A stretch of 64,000 nucleotides of DNA, taken from Sphingomonas bacterium. Lineage in GTDB: Bacteria > Pseudomonadota > Alphaproteobacteria > Sphingomonadales > Sphingomonadaceae. This document shows positions 8,980 through 18,919 of the stretch, piece after piece (position 1 is the first letter of the stretch; each line of letters starts with the position of its first letter). A model generated the notes under the pieces. That model was not told the DNA's origin and searched no databases. It saw only the letters and a list, made by a program, of their open reading frames with translations. The DNA lies in the NCBI RefSeq assembly GCF_028292945.1, contig NZ_JAQGLJ010000040.1, positions 1-64,000 of the forward strand, in the 5' to 3' direction. The position numbers were made by a program, and so were the translations under genes.

Positions 8980-10596
8980 TTAGAAGCTGTAGCGCGCGCC
9001 GAGCAGCGCCTGGCCGCGCAGCGACGTGTCGATCCCGTCGCCGACGCGGAACGAGTAGATGCCGACCGACGCGGTCGTGCTCAGCCGGCCGAAGTCGTGG
9101 AAATAGCCCGCCGTGGTCCCGACCGAGAGGACGTCGTCGGACCCTGCCGATGCCGGCTCGTAATAGTCGGCAAACGCCTGGACGTTGAACCCGGACACGG
9201 GGCTAAGCTGACGGGTGAAGAAGAGTTGCGCATAGTAACTCTCGTCCTCCAGCCCATAGAGGGTGATGCCGGGGCGATCGGGTCCGAACAGCTTGCGGTT
9301 GGCATAGCCGATGCCGGCGCCCGCCGTCGTCGCGCCCTTGGTCGCCGACACCACCGCGTCGATCCCGCGCGCGCGGTAACTCGCGGTCGTCACCGACTGG
9401 AAGACATTGTCGAGGCAACCGCCGGGCGCGGTGCCTGTCGTGCCGAAGGTGCAGCCGTTGAACGCCTGGGCGAACTGGTCGCGGGTGGCGATGAAGCTGG
9501 TCGGCAGGTTGGCGATGCCCTGGCGCAGCTGCCGCCCGAAGGTGGTGACGACGTCGTACACGCCGACCTGGACGCCGACCGTCGGCGCCGCGGCCCAGCT
9601 CGCCGAACCGGTGTAGCTGGTCGAGCCGTAGCGGCGGCCGACGCGCGCGGACACCGAGGTGCGCCGGCTGGGCCGCCACACGACGCCGGCATCGTAGTAC
9701 ACGCCGTCGGTGCGATAGGTGACCCGGCGGGCGGAAGCGTCGTCCAGCACGAAGCGGCCGTTTTCGTCCACCACCGGTGCACCGGTGGGGGTGAACAGCG
9801 CCGCCCGCTGGCTGGTCTCGACCTCTTCATAGCCGACGCCTGCCTGCAGCGCGACGGTGGGCGAGACGGGCGCGAGCACGTCGCCGCGAACATACCAGCT
9901 GTCGTAACGCTGCTTGAGCGCGCCGCTGGTCTCCCGCTCCCACCCGGCGCTGGCGGTCAGCCCGACCGGAAGGACGGCGCGTGGCGGCAAGGCGGCGGTG
10001 ACGCTGGCGATCTGGCCGACCGAATCGTCGTAGTAATCGAGCCGCGGCTGACCGGCGATCAGAGACGACCGGTCCGGGGTCTCCACCTTCGTATAGCCGA
10101 TCCGGTACAGCGCGTTCAGCTCGACCGGCCCGGCATATCTGGACAGCGTCGGGCCGGCGTAGAGCGAGTAGAGCTGCGAGACGTTGCGATTGTCGCCGGC
10201 GAACACGCCCGGCGCCTCGCCGCGGATGTCGGAGCGCGTGCGGGTCGCAAGTGCGCCGCCTTCCAGCATCACGCCGGGAGTGAGCCGGAACGCCGCGCGC
10301 GCCAGGCCCGAATGGACGCTGTCATCGCCGTAATCGTCGTCCCAGCTGAAGCGATGCTCGTAACGGTACGACGCTTGCGCGGTCAGTCGCGCGGTATCGA
10401 CCGCCACGTCGACGCCAGCCGCCAGCGACGTGTAGGTCAGCACGTCGCCGCTCTTCAGATCGGCATCGAACGTCTGGCTCACCTCGATATAGGGCTGCAC
10501 GGTCGTGCGCGCGCGCGCTGCCGTGTCCTGGGCAGCGACCGGGCTGGCGATCAGCGCGAGGCTTGCGGTGCCGCAAAGCAGGAATAGCTTCTTCAT
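8980..10596 (-). CDS. Outer-membrane beta-barrel protein, XrtA/PEP-CTERM-associated (TIGR03016-like)
   Basis: Signal peptide MKKLFLLCGTASLALIASPVAAQ and beta-barrel-like repeats ending ALLGARYSF; ORF-track start at 11715 is an antisense extension. Confidence 0.85.
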   Translation of the reverse strand: MKKLFLLCGTASLALIASPVAAQDTAARARTTVQPYIEVSQTFDADLKSGDVLTYTSLAAGVDVAVDTARLTAQASYRYEHRFSWDDDYGDDSVHSGLARAAFRLTPGVMLEGGALATRTRSDIRGEAPGVFAGDNRNVSQLYSLYAGPTLSRYAGPVELNALYRIGYTKVETPDRSSLIAGQPRLDYYDDSVGQIASVTAALPPRAVLPVGLTASAGWERETSGALKQRYDSWYVRGDVLAPVSPTVALQAGVGYEEVETSQRAALFTPTGAPVVDENGRFVLDDASARRVTYRTDGVYYDAGVVWRPSRRTSVSARVGRRYGSTSYTGSASWAAAPTVGVQVGVYDVVTTFGRQLRQGIANLPTSFIATRDQFAQAFNGCTFGTTGTAPGGCLDNVFQSVTTASYRARGIDAVVSATKGATTAGAGIGYANRKLFGPDRPGITLYGLEDESYYAQLFFTRQLSPVSGFNVQAFADYYEPASAGSDDVLSVGTTAGYFHDFGRLSTTASVGIYSFRVGDGIDTSLRGQALLGARYSF

Positions 10597-11651
10597 GGGG
10601 TCAACTCCTGACCGTAATAGCTGCCGAAGCGGTGGCGATCGGGGACGAAGCTCACCGCGTTGAGGACGAGGCCGATGTGCTCGCAGCCGTCCAGCAGCGC
10701 GACGGCGGCGGCGACCTCGCTCTCCGGTGTGCGATCGGCGCGCACCACCAGCATGACCTGACCGACCAACCCCGCCAGGACGGCTGCCGGTGAAGCAGCA
10801 AGCGCGGGCGGAGAATCGAAGATGATGATGCGATCGTGCTGCGCGGCGAGAAGGCGGGCGATGACCGCGCGGGTACGCGCGCTGGCCAGCAACTCGGTAT
10901 CCATCGCGGTCATGGCACCGGACGACAGCACGCTGAGGTTCGGCACGTCGGTGCGGACCACCAGCGCCTCCGGGTCGACCGTGCCGTCGTAGAGTGCGTC
11001 GAGCAGGCCCGGCCCGGGTTCCAGCCCCAGCCGGCGGCAGACGTCCGGCTTGGCGACGTCCGCGTCGACGAGCAGCACCTGCGTGTCGCGCTCGGCCGCC
11101 ATCGAAAGCGCCAGGTTGATCGCGCAGAACGTCTTGCCGTCGCCCGGTCGCGCCGAGCAGACCAGCAGCGTGCGCGACTTGTCCACCTCGCCGGCGGACG
11201 CGAGCCGCTGACGGGTGACGGACAGCTGGCGCTTGACCAGCCGGAACTCCTCCGCGAGCGGACCGACCGGCGCGCCGGGCACGATCATGCCGTTCTCGGC
11301 CAGCCGGCCGCGATCGATCAGCGCTTCGCCGGGCGTGACCGGCGGGGGTGTGAAGTCGTCCTCGCCCGCGTCGGCGTTCGCCAGGAATTCCGGGGGAATG
11401 GCAGCAAGCGTACCGCCAAGGTCGACGACGCCAGTGCCGCTCGTCCCGCGCGAACCGCCTCCGTTCGGCCCGAACCATGTCGAGCGACCTTGCTGGCCCG
11501 GTGCGATTTGTGCGTCGACTTCGCTCGGCACGAACGGAGCCGAGGCAGGGACGAGTAGCCGCGGCTTGGGTCGCGACCCCGCCCCCATCGCCGCCGCGCG
11601 TTCCAGCAGCGACAGCTCGCGCTTCTTGGGAAAGGGAGTCATGTCGTTCAT
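10593..11651 (-). CDS. XrtA-associated tyrosine autokinase
   Basis: TLLVCSARPGDGKTFCAINLALSMAAERDTQVLLVDADVAKPDV (BY-kinase Walker motifs); overlaps flanking genes by 4 bp. Confidence 0.9.
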   Translation of the reverse strand: MNDMTPFPKKRELSLLERAAAMGAGSRPKPRLLVPASAPFVPSEVDAQIAPGQQGRSTWFGPNGGGSRGTSGTGVVDLGGTLAAIPPEFLANADAGEDDFTPPPVTPGEALIDRGRLAENGMIVPGAPVGPLAEEFRLVKRQLSVTRQRLASAGEVDKSRTLLVCSARPGDGKTFCAINLALSMAAERDTQVLLVDADVAKPDVCRRLGLEPGPGLLDALYDGTVDPEALVVRTDVPNLSVLSSGAMTAMDTELLASARTRAVIARLLAAQHDRIIIFDSPPALAASPAAVLAGLVGQVMLVVRADRTPESEVAAAVALLDGCEHIGLVLNAVSFVPDRHRFGSYYGQELTP

Positions 11652-13165
11652 GCTGCCAGCCCCCGCTGCAAGGTCTCGACCCCCAGCAGCAGCGCGTAGG
11701 CCGCGACCAGGCCACCGGCGCCGCCGGCGAACAGTTTGAAGCGCCGGGCGCGCGCGTCAGCCTGCGCCCGCGTCACCATCTCGCCAATCGCACCCAGCAC
11801 GGGCAGGCCCGCGGCGCGCTCCAGCTTGGGGGCGGTGGCGAAGGTCTGGCGTAGCTGGCCAAGCGCGAACGCCGCGCCGACGCCGGCCGCGATGCCGGCG
11901 AGCAACACGCCGGTCAGCAGCAGGAAGCGGTTGGGCGCCGCGGGCGTGCGCGGCGTGGTGGGTGGATCGATCACCGAGAAGCGGACCTGATCGGTCTGCG
12001 ACTGTGCCTGCCCGCGCAACGCGATCTGCTCGCGCTGGGTGAGCAGCTGGTCGTACTGGTCCTTGAGGACGCGATAGTCGCGCTCGATGCGGCCCTGCTC
12101 GGCCGCGACCTGGGGATCGACGGAGAGCTTGGCGTTGAGCTGATCGAGATCGCCCTGCAGCTGCGCCCGGCGGATGCGGAGCGACGCGACCGCCGCTTCG
12201 CGATCCGCGCGCATCGATTGCAGCGACAGGTACAGCGGGTTGGGCGTGCCGCTCCCGGCTCCGCCGCCCGACATCGGCTCGCCGCGCGCGGCGGCGGTGG
12301 CGGCCGCGTACTGACTGCGCAGCGCCACGACATCGGGATGGTTCTCGGTGTAGCCGCGGGCGCGCGCATCGGCGAGCTGGCCGTTGATGGCATTGAGCCG
12401 CGCGCGCGCCGGGCCAAAACCTGCAGCGGTGGCGACACCGGGCACGGAGGCGGGCACGCCCGCCATCTGGCCCTGCACGGCCGCGAGCGCGGAGGTTGCG
12501 GCAGCGAGGTCACCGTCGACCTGACTCAGCTGTTGGCGGGACGCGCCGATGCGCTCGGCGATCGATCCGGTTCCGGGTAGCGAGCCGAGATAACGGTTCT
12601 GGAAGTCCGCCTGCTTCGCCTCGGCTTCGGACAGCGCCTTTTGCCGCGCCGCCAGCTGCTCGTCGAGGAAGCGCAGCGAGGATGCGGTCTGCGTGCGGTC
12701 GCCGGCGAGGTTCGATTCAACAAAGGTGTCGATCAGCTTCTGCGTCACGGTGCGCGCCAGCTTGGGGCTGGGCTGCGTGGTGGTGATCTCGAACAGATTG
12801 TCCTGCTGCGGCGTGATCTTGATCGCCAGCATCAGCGAGGCGACGCGATCCGCCACGTCGCGATCGCTGGCGACGGTGTTGGCGAGGTCGGTGCCGCGCA
12901 CGACCTTTTCCAGATTGACCGCGGAGACGATCGTCTGGCGAATGGTGGTGTTGTCGACGGTCGGCTGCGGCAGGCCGTTGGGGCTGGCGGGCAGCAGCGA
13001 CTGCATCTGCACGAACACCCGCGCCCGGCTCTCATATTTGCTGGGGATCTGCGAGACGACCAGCCAGCCGAGCACGCACACGGCCCACGCGACGCCGAGC
13101 GCAAGCCAGCGTCGCGTCCAGATGCTGTGCAGCGCCAGCCGGGCTTCGTCGTAGATATTTCCCAC
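11648..13165 (-). CDS. Polysaccharide chain length determinant (Wzz-like), XrtA-associated
   Basis: GTG start gives VGNIYDEARLALHSIWTRRWLALGVAWAVCVLGWLVV; long coiled-coil periplasmic region and C-terminal TM. Confidence 0.88.
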   Translation of the reverse strand: MGNIYDEARLALHSIWTRRWLALGVAWAVCVLGWLVVSQIPSKYESRARVFVQMQSLLPASPNGLPQPTVDNTTIRQTIVSAVNLEKVVRGTDLANTVASDRDVADRVASLMLAIKITPQQDNLFEITTTQPSPKLARTVTQKLIDTFVESNLAGDRTQTASSLRFLDEQLAARQKALSEAEAKQADFQNRYLGSLPGTGSIAERIGASRQQLSQVDGDLAAATSALAAVQGQMAGVPASVPGVATAAGFGPARARLNAINGQLADARARGYTENHPDVVALRSQYAAATAAARGEPMSGGGAGSGTPNPLYLSLQSMRADREAAVASLRIRRAQLQGDLDQLNAKLSVDPQVAAEQGRIERDYRVLKDQYDQLLTQREQIALRGQAQSQTDQVRFSVIDPPTTPRTPAAPNRFLLLTGVLLAGIAAGVGAAFALGQLRQTFATAPKLERAAGLPVLGAIGEMVTRAQADARARRFKLFAGGAGGLVAAYALLLGVETLQRGLAA

Positions 13166-13172
13166 GCGCGGC

Positions 13173-13808
13173 TCAGAACATCGATTCGGGGATGATGATG
13201 ACGTCGCCCGGCGCCAGGCGGACGTTAGCCTTTGAATCCCCCTGCTTGAGCAGCCGGCCGACCTGAATGGCATATTCGGTCTGCTTGCCGGTATCGCGAT
13301 CGTATCGGACCAGCTTGGCCTTGTTGCCGGCCGCATATTGAGACAGTCCGCCGACCGCGATCATCGCGTCGAGCAGCGTCATGTTGGCGCGAAACGGGAT
13401 GGAGGCGGGCTTTTCGGTCGCGCCGACGATGCGGACCTGCTGGCTGAACGTGCCGGAGAAATTCTCCACGATCACCTGGACGATCGGGTCCTTGATATAC
13501 TCGCCCAGCTCCTTCTTCATGTCGGCGGCGAGCATGGCGGGCGTCTTGCCCACGGCGGGCATGTCCGCGACCAGCGGCGTGGTGATGCGGCCGTCGGGGC
13601 GGACCTGGACCTTCGACGACAGCTCCGGATTGCGCCACACGAAGATGTTGAGCTGATCGAGCGGGCCGATGACATATTCCTCGCCCGGCCGCTCCTGGCC
13701 GGCCACATAGGAGGCCGCCGGCAGCTGGGTGCCGCCGCCCGAGGCACAGCCGGTGAGGGCAGTTGCGGTCAGGGCGAGGATGAGAATGGGGCGGGCAAGC
13801 GTACGCAT
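13173..13808 (-). CDS. Polysaccharide export lipoprotein (Wza-like), XrtA-associated
   Basis: Lipobox LTALTGCASGG; GPLDQLNIFVWRNPELSSKVQVRPDGRITTPLV. Confidence 0.92.
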   Translation of the reverse strand: MRTLARPILILALTATALTGCASGGGTQLPAASYVAGQERPGEEYVIGPLDQLNIFVWRNPELSSKVQVRPDGRITTPLVADMPAVGKTPAMLAADMKKELGEYIKDPIVQVIVENFSGTFSQQVRIVGATEKPASIPFRANMTLLDAMIAVGGLSQYAAGNKAKLVRYDRDTGKQTEYAIQVGRLLKQGDSKANVRLAPGDVIIIPESMF

Positions 13809-13979
13809 GGGGCCTCCTGGCGGCCCCGATCGGACCGCTAAATCAGGCCTTGGCTATGCGCGGGAGAGGTGAAGATAGCGTTTAGGACGGGCCGTTCGCG
13901 AAGCTCCAGCCGCGGAGACGTTGCTCAATTCGGCGCTCGCCGATAGATGCGCGCTACTTTGCACCCCCCCCCCGCAAGG

Positions 13980-14261
13980 ATGAGCTGCTTGACGACAGAT
14001 GGATTTGCCGAGGTCGATGCCGCCGTCCGCGCGGTGCTCCGCGATGTGCTGGGGCTTTCGGCCGAGCGGGTGGCGCGGTTCACCGAGGCGACGCCGCTGT
14101 TCGGCGCGCTGCCGGAGCTCGATTCGATGGCGGTCGCGGGCGTGCTGACCGAGCTGGAGGACCGGCTAGGCATCACGGTCGAGGATGACGAGGTCGACGG
14201 CGAGATGCTGGAGACGTTCGGCGCGCTGACCAGTTTTGCCGCGGGCAAGGCGCTCAACTAA
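13980..14261 (+). CDS. Acyl carrier protein (XrtA-locus type)
   Basis: LFGALPELDSMAVAGVLTELEDRLGITVEDDEVDGEMLETFGAL carries the DSM phosphopantetheine motif; start could be ATG 13980 or in-frame TTG 13989. Confidence 0.85.
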   Translation: MSCLTTDGFAEVDAAVRAVLRDVLGLSAERVARFTEATPLFGALPELDSMAVAGVLTELEDRLGITVEDDEVDGEMLETFGALTSFAAGKALN

Positions 14262-14271
14262 GCGCTCGCGC

Positions 14272-15279
14272 TCACCACGTCGCTTCCGCATTCTCCTTTT
14301 CGCGCGGCGGCTCGCGCATCGCGGCCGCGTCCGATTCGTGCGCGGCATGGGCGAGGAAGCGTTCGGCATCGAGCGCCGCCATGCAGCCGGTGCCGGCGGC
14401 GGTCACCGCCTGACGGTAGATCTTGTCGGCCACGTCTCCGCACGCGAAGACACCGGGAACGTTGGTGCGCGTCGAGCCCGTCTCCACCGCGAGATAGCCG
14501 TCGGCGTCCAGCTCCAGGTGGCCACGGAACAGCTCGGTTGCCGGGTGATGGCCGATCGCGACGAATCCGCCGTCCACGTCGAGCCGGCTGCGCGCGCCGG
14601 TGACGGTGTCTTCCAGCTCCAGCGCGACCAGCCCGGCGGTGCCGCCGCCGTCGACGAACTCCAGCACTTCCTTGTTCCACATGACGGTGATCTTCGGATT
14701 GGCGAACAGGCGCTCCTGCAGGATGCGTTCGGCGCGCAACGAGTCGCGGCGGTGGATCAGCGTCACGTCGGGCGAATGATTGGTGAGGTACAGCGCCTCC
14801 TCGACCGCGGTGTTGCCGCCGCCGATCACCGCCACCTTCTTGCCGCGATAGAAGAAGCCGTCGCAAGTGGCGCAGGCGCTGACACCCTTGCCCTTCATCG
14901 CCTCCTCGCTGTCCAGCCCAAGCCATTTCGCCTGCGCGCCGGTGGCGATCACCAGCACCTCGCCCTCGTACACGTCGCCACCGTCGCCGGTGAGCCGGAA
15001 CGGGCGGCGGGACAGGTCGACGCCCGTGATCGTGTCCCACATCATCGTCGTGCCGACATGCTCGGCCTGCTTCGTCATCTGCTCCATCAGCCACGGGCCC
15101 TGAATGACGTCGGCGAAGCCCGGATAGTTCTCGACATCGGTGGTCGTGGTGAGCTGGCCGCCGGGCTGGATGCCCTGCACGACGATCGGCTTCATGCCCG
15201 CGCGTGCGCCGTAGATGGCGGCGGACAGGCCGGCGGGGCCGGAGCCGAGGATGAGCATGCGGGTGCGGTGAATAGCCAT
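14272..15279 (-). CDS. trxB: Thioredoxin-disulfide reductase
   Basis: ILGSGPAGLSAAIYGARAGMKPIV; redox CATCDGFFYRGKKVAVIGGGNTAVEEAL. Confidence 0.97.
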   Translation of the reverse strand: MAIHRTRMLILGSGPAGLSAAIYGARAGMKPIVVQGIQPGGQLTTTTDVENYPGFADVIQGPWLMEQMTKQAEHVGTTMMWDTITGVDLSRRPFRLTGDGGDVYEGEVLVIATGAQAKWLGLDSEEAMKGKGVSACATCDGFFYRGKKVAVIGGGNTAVEEALYLTNHSPDVTLIHRRDSLRAERILQERLFANPKITVMWNKEVLEFVDGGGTAGLVALELEDTVTGARSRLDVDGGFVAIGHHPATELFRGHLELDADGYLAVETGSTRTNVPGVFACGDVADKIYRQAVTAAGTGCMAALDAERFLAHAAHESDAAAMREPPREKENAEATW

Positions 15280-15348
15280 GGGGGCGATCTAGGCTACGCG
15301 GCGGCGCTTTTCCATGGCACGCTTGCGGCGCCAGACCGTTGGAGGCGC

Positions 15349-17616
15349 ATGACCGAGAAGGTGGAGATCAAGCCGTACGGGGGTGCCGCGGGCGGATGGG
15401 GGTCGGTAAAGAGCCTCGCCACGATTGGTCGCCGCGAGCAGTCGGGACCCGAGGTGCTCAGGGAGCTGACGCGGCAGAACAAGCCGGACGGCTTCCAGTG
15501 CGTCAGCTGCGCGTGGGGGAAGCCCGAGCATCCGCATCCGGCGGAGTTCTGCGAGAACGGCGCCAAGGCCACCGCCTGGGAGCTGGCGCGGTTCCGGGTC
15601 ACGCCGGACTTCTTCAAGGCTCACACGGTGGCCGAGCTGCTGGGCTGGCGCGACCATGACCTCGAACAGGCCGGACGGCTGACGCACCCGATGCGATACG
15701 ATCAGAGCAGCGACCGCTATGTCGCTGTAAGCTGGGAGGAAGCGTTCACCGATATCGGCGCGAAGTTGAAGGGGTACGATCCCACCAAGGCGATCTTCTA
15801 CACCTCCGGGCGCGCCGCGCTGGAGACCAGTTACATGTGGCAGCTGCTGGCGCGGATGTACGGCAGCCACAACCTGCCCGACTCGTCGAACATGTGCCAC
15901 GAGACGACGTCGGTGGGGCTGAAGGCGTGCATCGGTTCGCCGGTCGGAACGATCCAGCTGACCGACTACGAGCATTGCGACGCGATCTTCTATTTCGGCC
16001 AGAACCCCGGGACGAACAGCCCGCGCTTCCTCCATGACCTGAGATCCTGTGCGAAGCGTGGGGTGCAGATCATTGTCTTCAATCCGCTCAGGGAACGCGG
16101 GCTGGAGCGGTTCACCGACCCGCAGAACCCGGTCGAGATGGCGACCAACAGCTCGACCCAGATCGCGACCCAATATCATCAGGTGAAGGCCGGTGGCGAC
16201 ATCGCGGCGATCCTGGGCATGATCAAGCACATGCTGGCGCTGGACGATGCGGCAGGCGGCACGGTCCTTGATTACGAGTTTATCGCGCAACATACCAAAG
16301 GCTTCGACGGTGTCGCTGCCAAGGCGCGCGAGACGAACTGGGACGAGATCGAGCGCGAAAGCGGGCTGACGCAGATGGCGCTGGAGGGCGCCGGAGCGAT
16401 CTATGCGCGATCGAAGGCGGTCATCTGCGTCTACGGCATGGGCCTGACGCAGCATCGGCACGGCATCACCAACATCCAGATGCTGGTCAATCTGATGCTG
16501 CTGCGCGGCAATGTCGGCCGCCCCGGCGCGGGGTTCGGACCGGTGCGCGGGCACAGCAACGTGCAGGGCCAGCGTACGGTTGGCATCACCGAGAAGCCCG
16601 AGCTGATGCCGCTCGACCAGCTCGCCCGCCAGTTCGACTTCGAGCCGCCGCGCGAGCTGGGCTGGGACACGGTCGCCGCGTGCGAGGCGATCGTCGGCGG
16701 CGAGGCCAAGGCGTTCCTCGGCCTCGGCGGTAATTTCGCGCGGGCGGTTCCCGACACCGCAACGATGGAGCCCGCGTGGCGCGAGCTGGATCTGGTGGTC
16801 AACATCGCCACCAAGCTCAACCGCACCCACCTGTGGCCGGGCCGGACGACGTACCTGCTGCCGTGCCTGGGCCGCATCGAGCTCGATCGGCAGGCGAGCG
16901 GCGCGCAGACCGTGACGATGGAGGATTCATTCAGCCGTATCTACGGCTCACGTGGACGTGCGACGCCGGCGGCGGCGGCGCTGCTGAGCGAGCCGGCTAT
17001 CGTCGCGGGCATCGCCAAGGCCACGCTCGCGCCCAATCCAAAGGCCGATTGGGACGGCTGGGTCGGCGACTACCGCCTGGTCCGCGACGAGATCGAGAAA
17101 ACCTGGCCCGACCTGTTCGCGCGCTTCAACGAGCGACTGGGCACGCCCGGCGGATTCTGGAAGGGAAATCACGCCGCGCACCGCGAGTGGAAGACGGGCA
17201 GTGGCCTCGCCGAGTTCAACGTGCCCGAGACCTTGAACGGGGCCGGGTTCGAGGATGGCGAGGATCGCTTTCGCCTCATCACGCTGCGGTCGAACGATCA
17301 GTTCAACACCACCGTCTATGGCTATGACGACCGGTTCCGCGGCATCAAGGGCACGCGCGATGTGGCGATGATGAACCGGCAGGACATGACGGCGCTCGGC
17401 GTGGTCGATGGCGAAACGGTGAGCCTCGTCGGCGCATATGGCGACAACGCAGACAAGCGTGTCGGTGGCCTGCGCGTCGTGCCCTACAACATCCCGCGCG
17501 GCTGCATCGCCGGCTATTTCCCCGAGCTCAACATCCTGATTCCGATCGCGCACCACGCGCTGGAAAGTCATGTTCTGGCGGCCAAATCGGTGCCGGTGCG
17601 CGTGGAAAAGACATGA
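15349..17616 (+). CDS. FdhF/YdeP family molybdopterin oxidoreductase
   Basis: 756 aa; FQCVSCAWGKPEHPHPAEFCENGAKATAWEL and molybdopterin oxidoreductase motifs; followed by mobA and fdhD. Confidence 0.92.
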   Translation: MTEKVEIKPYGGAAGGWGSVKSLATIGRREQSGPEVLRELTRQNKPDGFQCVSCAWGKPEHPHPAEFCENGAKATAWELARFRVTPDFFKAHTVAELLGWRDHDLEQAGRLTHPMRYDQSSDRYVAVSWEEAFTDIGAKLKGYDPTKAIFYTSGRAALETSYMWQLLARMYGSHNLPDSSNMCHETTSVGLKACIGSPVGTIQLTDYEHCDAIFYFGQNPGTNSPRFLHDLRSCAKRGVQIIVFNPLRERGLERFTDPQNPVEMATNSSTQIATQYHQVKAGGDIAAILGMIKHMLALDDAAGGTVLDYEFIAQHTKGFDGVAAKARETNWDEIERESGLTQMALEGAGAIYARSKAVICVYGMGLTQHRHGITNIQMLVNLMLLRGNVGRPGAGFGPVRGHSNVQGQRTVGITEKPELMPLDQLARQFDFEPPRELGWDTVAACEAIVGGEAKAFLGLGGNFARAVPDTATMEPAWRELDLVVNIATKLNRTHLWPGRTTYLLPCLGRIELDRQASGAQTVTMEDSFSRIYGSRGRATPAAAALLSEPAIVAGIAKATLAPNPKADWDGWVGDYRLVRDEIEKTWPDLFARFNERLGTPGGFWKGNHAAHREWKTGSGLAEFNVPETLNGAGFEDGEDRFRLITLRSNDQFNTTVYGYDDRFRGIKGTRDVAMMNRQDMTALGVVDGETVSLVGAYGDNADKRVGGLRVVPYNIPRGCIAGYFPELNILIPIAHHALESHVLAAKSVPVRVEKT

Positions 17617-18125
17617 CACGCCAGCCGATCCTGGGCGCGATCCTGACCGGCGGCCGATCCTCGCGCTTCGGGTCGAACAAGGCGGACGCGCAGTGGAACG
17701 GGCGCAGTCTGGTCGAGCATGCCGCCGCCATGCTGGAGCAGCATGTCGACACCGTGGTACGGGTCGGCGGCGACGGCGAGGTGCCCGACCTGCCGCACCC
17801 GCATCTCGGCCCGCTGGGAGGCATTGCAGGCGCGCTCGACCACGCCGCCTCGCATGGCTTTGCCACCGTGGTGACGATCGGCTGCGACATGCCTCGCGTG
17901 CCGATCGCGTTGCTGACCGCACTGCTGCGCCGGGCGCCGGCCTATTGCAGCGACGCGCCGGTGCTGGGGCACTGGCCCGCCGCGCTGGGCGCTCAACTGC
18001 TCGGCTGGCTGGAACGCGAGGATCGTTCGGTGCGCGGCTGGGCGCGGCGGATCGGCGCGCTGCCGATCGCCTCGCCGGTGCCGCTGGGCAACGTGAACAC
18101 GCAAGAAGACCTGCTGGCGCTATGA
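17613..18125 (+). CDS. mobA: Molybdenum cofactor guanylyltransferase
   Basis: ILGAILTGGRSSRFGSNKADAQWNGRSLVEH; VTIGCDMPRVP. Confidence 0.92.
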   Translation: MTRQPILGAILTGGRSSRFGSNKADAQWNGRSLVEHAAAMLEQHVDTVVRVGGDGEVPDLPHPHLGPLGGIAGALDHAASHGFATVVTIGCDMPRVPIALLTALLRRAPAYCSDAPVLGHWPAALGAQLLGWLEREDRSVRGWARRIGALPIASPVPLGNVNTQEDLLAL

Positions 18126-18910
18126 CGTCGATGCGGGTCGAACCCGCCGCCACGCTGCGTCCGGATGGCGTGACCACCGGCGAGCGGAGGCTGGCCGTCG
18201 AGGCACCGGTGGCGATCGAGGTCGATGGGCTCGGCTATGCGGTGATGATGATGACGCCTGCCGATCTGCGGGCATTCGCGATCGGTTTCATGCTGACCGA
18301 GCGGCTCGCCGATGCGAGCGCGGACGTGGCGGACATCGACCTGTTCGAGAGCGAGGCAGGGTGGATCGTCCGGGTCACGCTAGCCGACCACTGTCGCGGC
18401 CGCATCCACGACCGCGTCCGCCACCGCACCAGCGACACGAGCTGCGGCCTGTGCGGGATCGCCGGGCTGGAGCAGCTGCGGCGACCGGTGCCGGGACCAT
18501 CACCCGTCCCGCGCGCCGACGCGGAGGCGCTGTTCGCAGCGCTGGCAAGCCTGCGCGCGCGTCAGCCGCTCAACGGCGCGACGGGCGCGGTACATGCGGC
18601 GGCGGCGTGCGATGGCTCCGGCGCGATCGTCGCGGCGTGCGAGGATGTCGGGCGGCACAATGCGCTCGACAAGCTGGTGGGGACGCTGGCGCTGGAGGGC
18701 AGGTCAGCCGACTTCATCCTCGTCACCTCGCGGCTGAGCTTCGAAATGGTCGACAAGGCGCTGATCGCGGGGGTGGCGATGCTGGTCGGCGTCTCCGCGC
18801 CGACGACGCTGGCGGTCGAACATGCGCGCGAGCACGGGCTGACGCTGATTGCGCTGGCGCGGCCGGACGCGATGCTGGTGATGCATGACCCGCATGGCCG
18901 GTTCGGCTAG
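18122..18910 (+). CDS. fdhD: Formate dehydrogenase accessory sulfurtransferase FdhD
   Basis: SCGLCGIAGLEQL; CEDVGRHNALDKLVG; ILVTSRLSFEMVDKA. Confidence 0.95.
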   Translation: MTSMRVEPAATLRPDGVTTGERRLAVEAPVAIEVDGLGYAVMMMTPADLRAFAIGFMLTERLADASADVADIDLFESEAGWIVRVTLADHCRGRIHDRVRHRTSDTSCGLCGIAGLEQLRRPVPGPSPVPRADAEALFAALASLRARQPLNGATGAVHAAAACDGSGAIVAACEDVGRHNALDKLVGTLALEGRSADFILVTSRLSFEMVDKALIAGVAMLVGVSAPTTLAVEHAREHGLTLIALARPDAMLVMHDPHGRFG

Positions 18911-18919
18911 GCTGCCGCC

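Noticed and set aside
8878-10587. 569-aa plus-strand ORF
   Set aside because: Antisense to the outer-membrane barrel gene; composition is that of a mirror frame.
14236-15348. N-terminal extension of the FdhF ORF
   Set aside because: Region is antisense to trxB; true start at ATG 15349 just after the trxB start.
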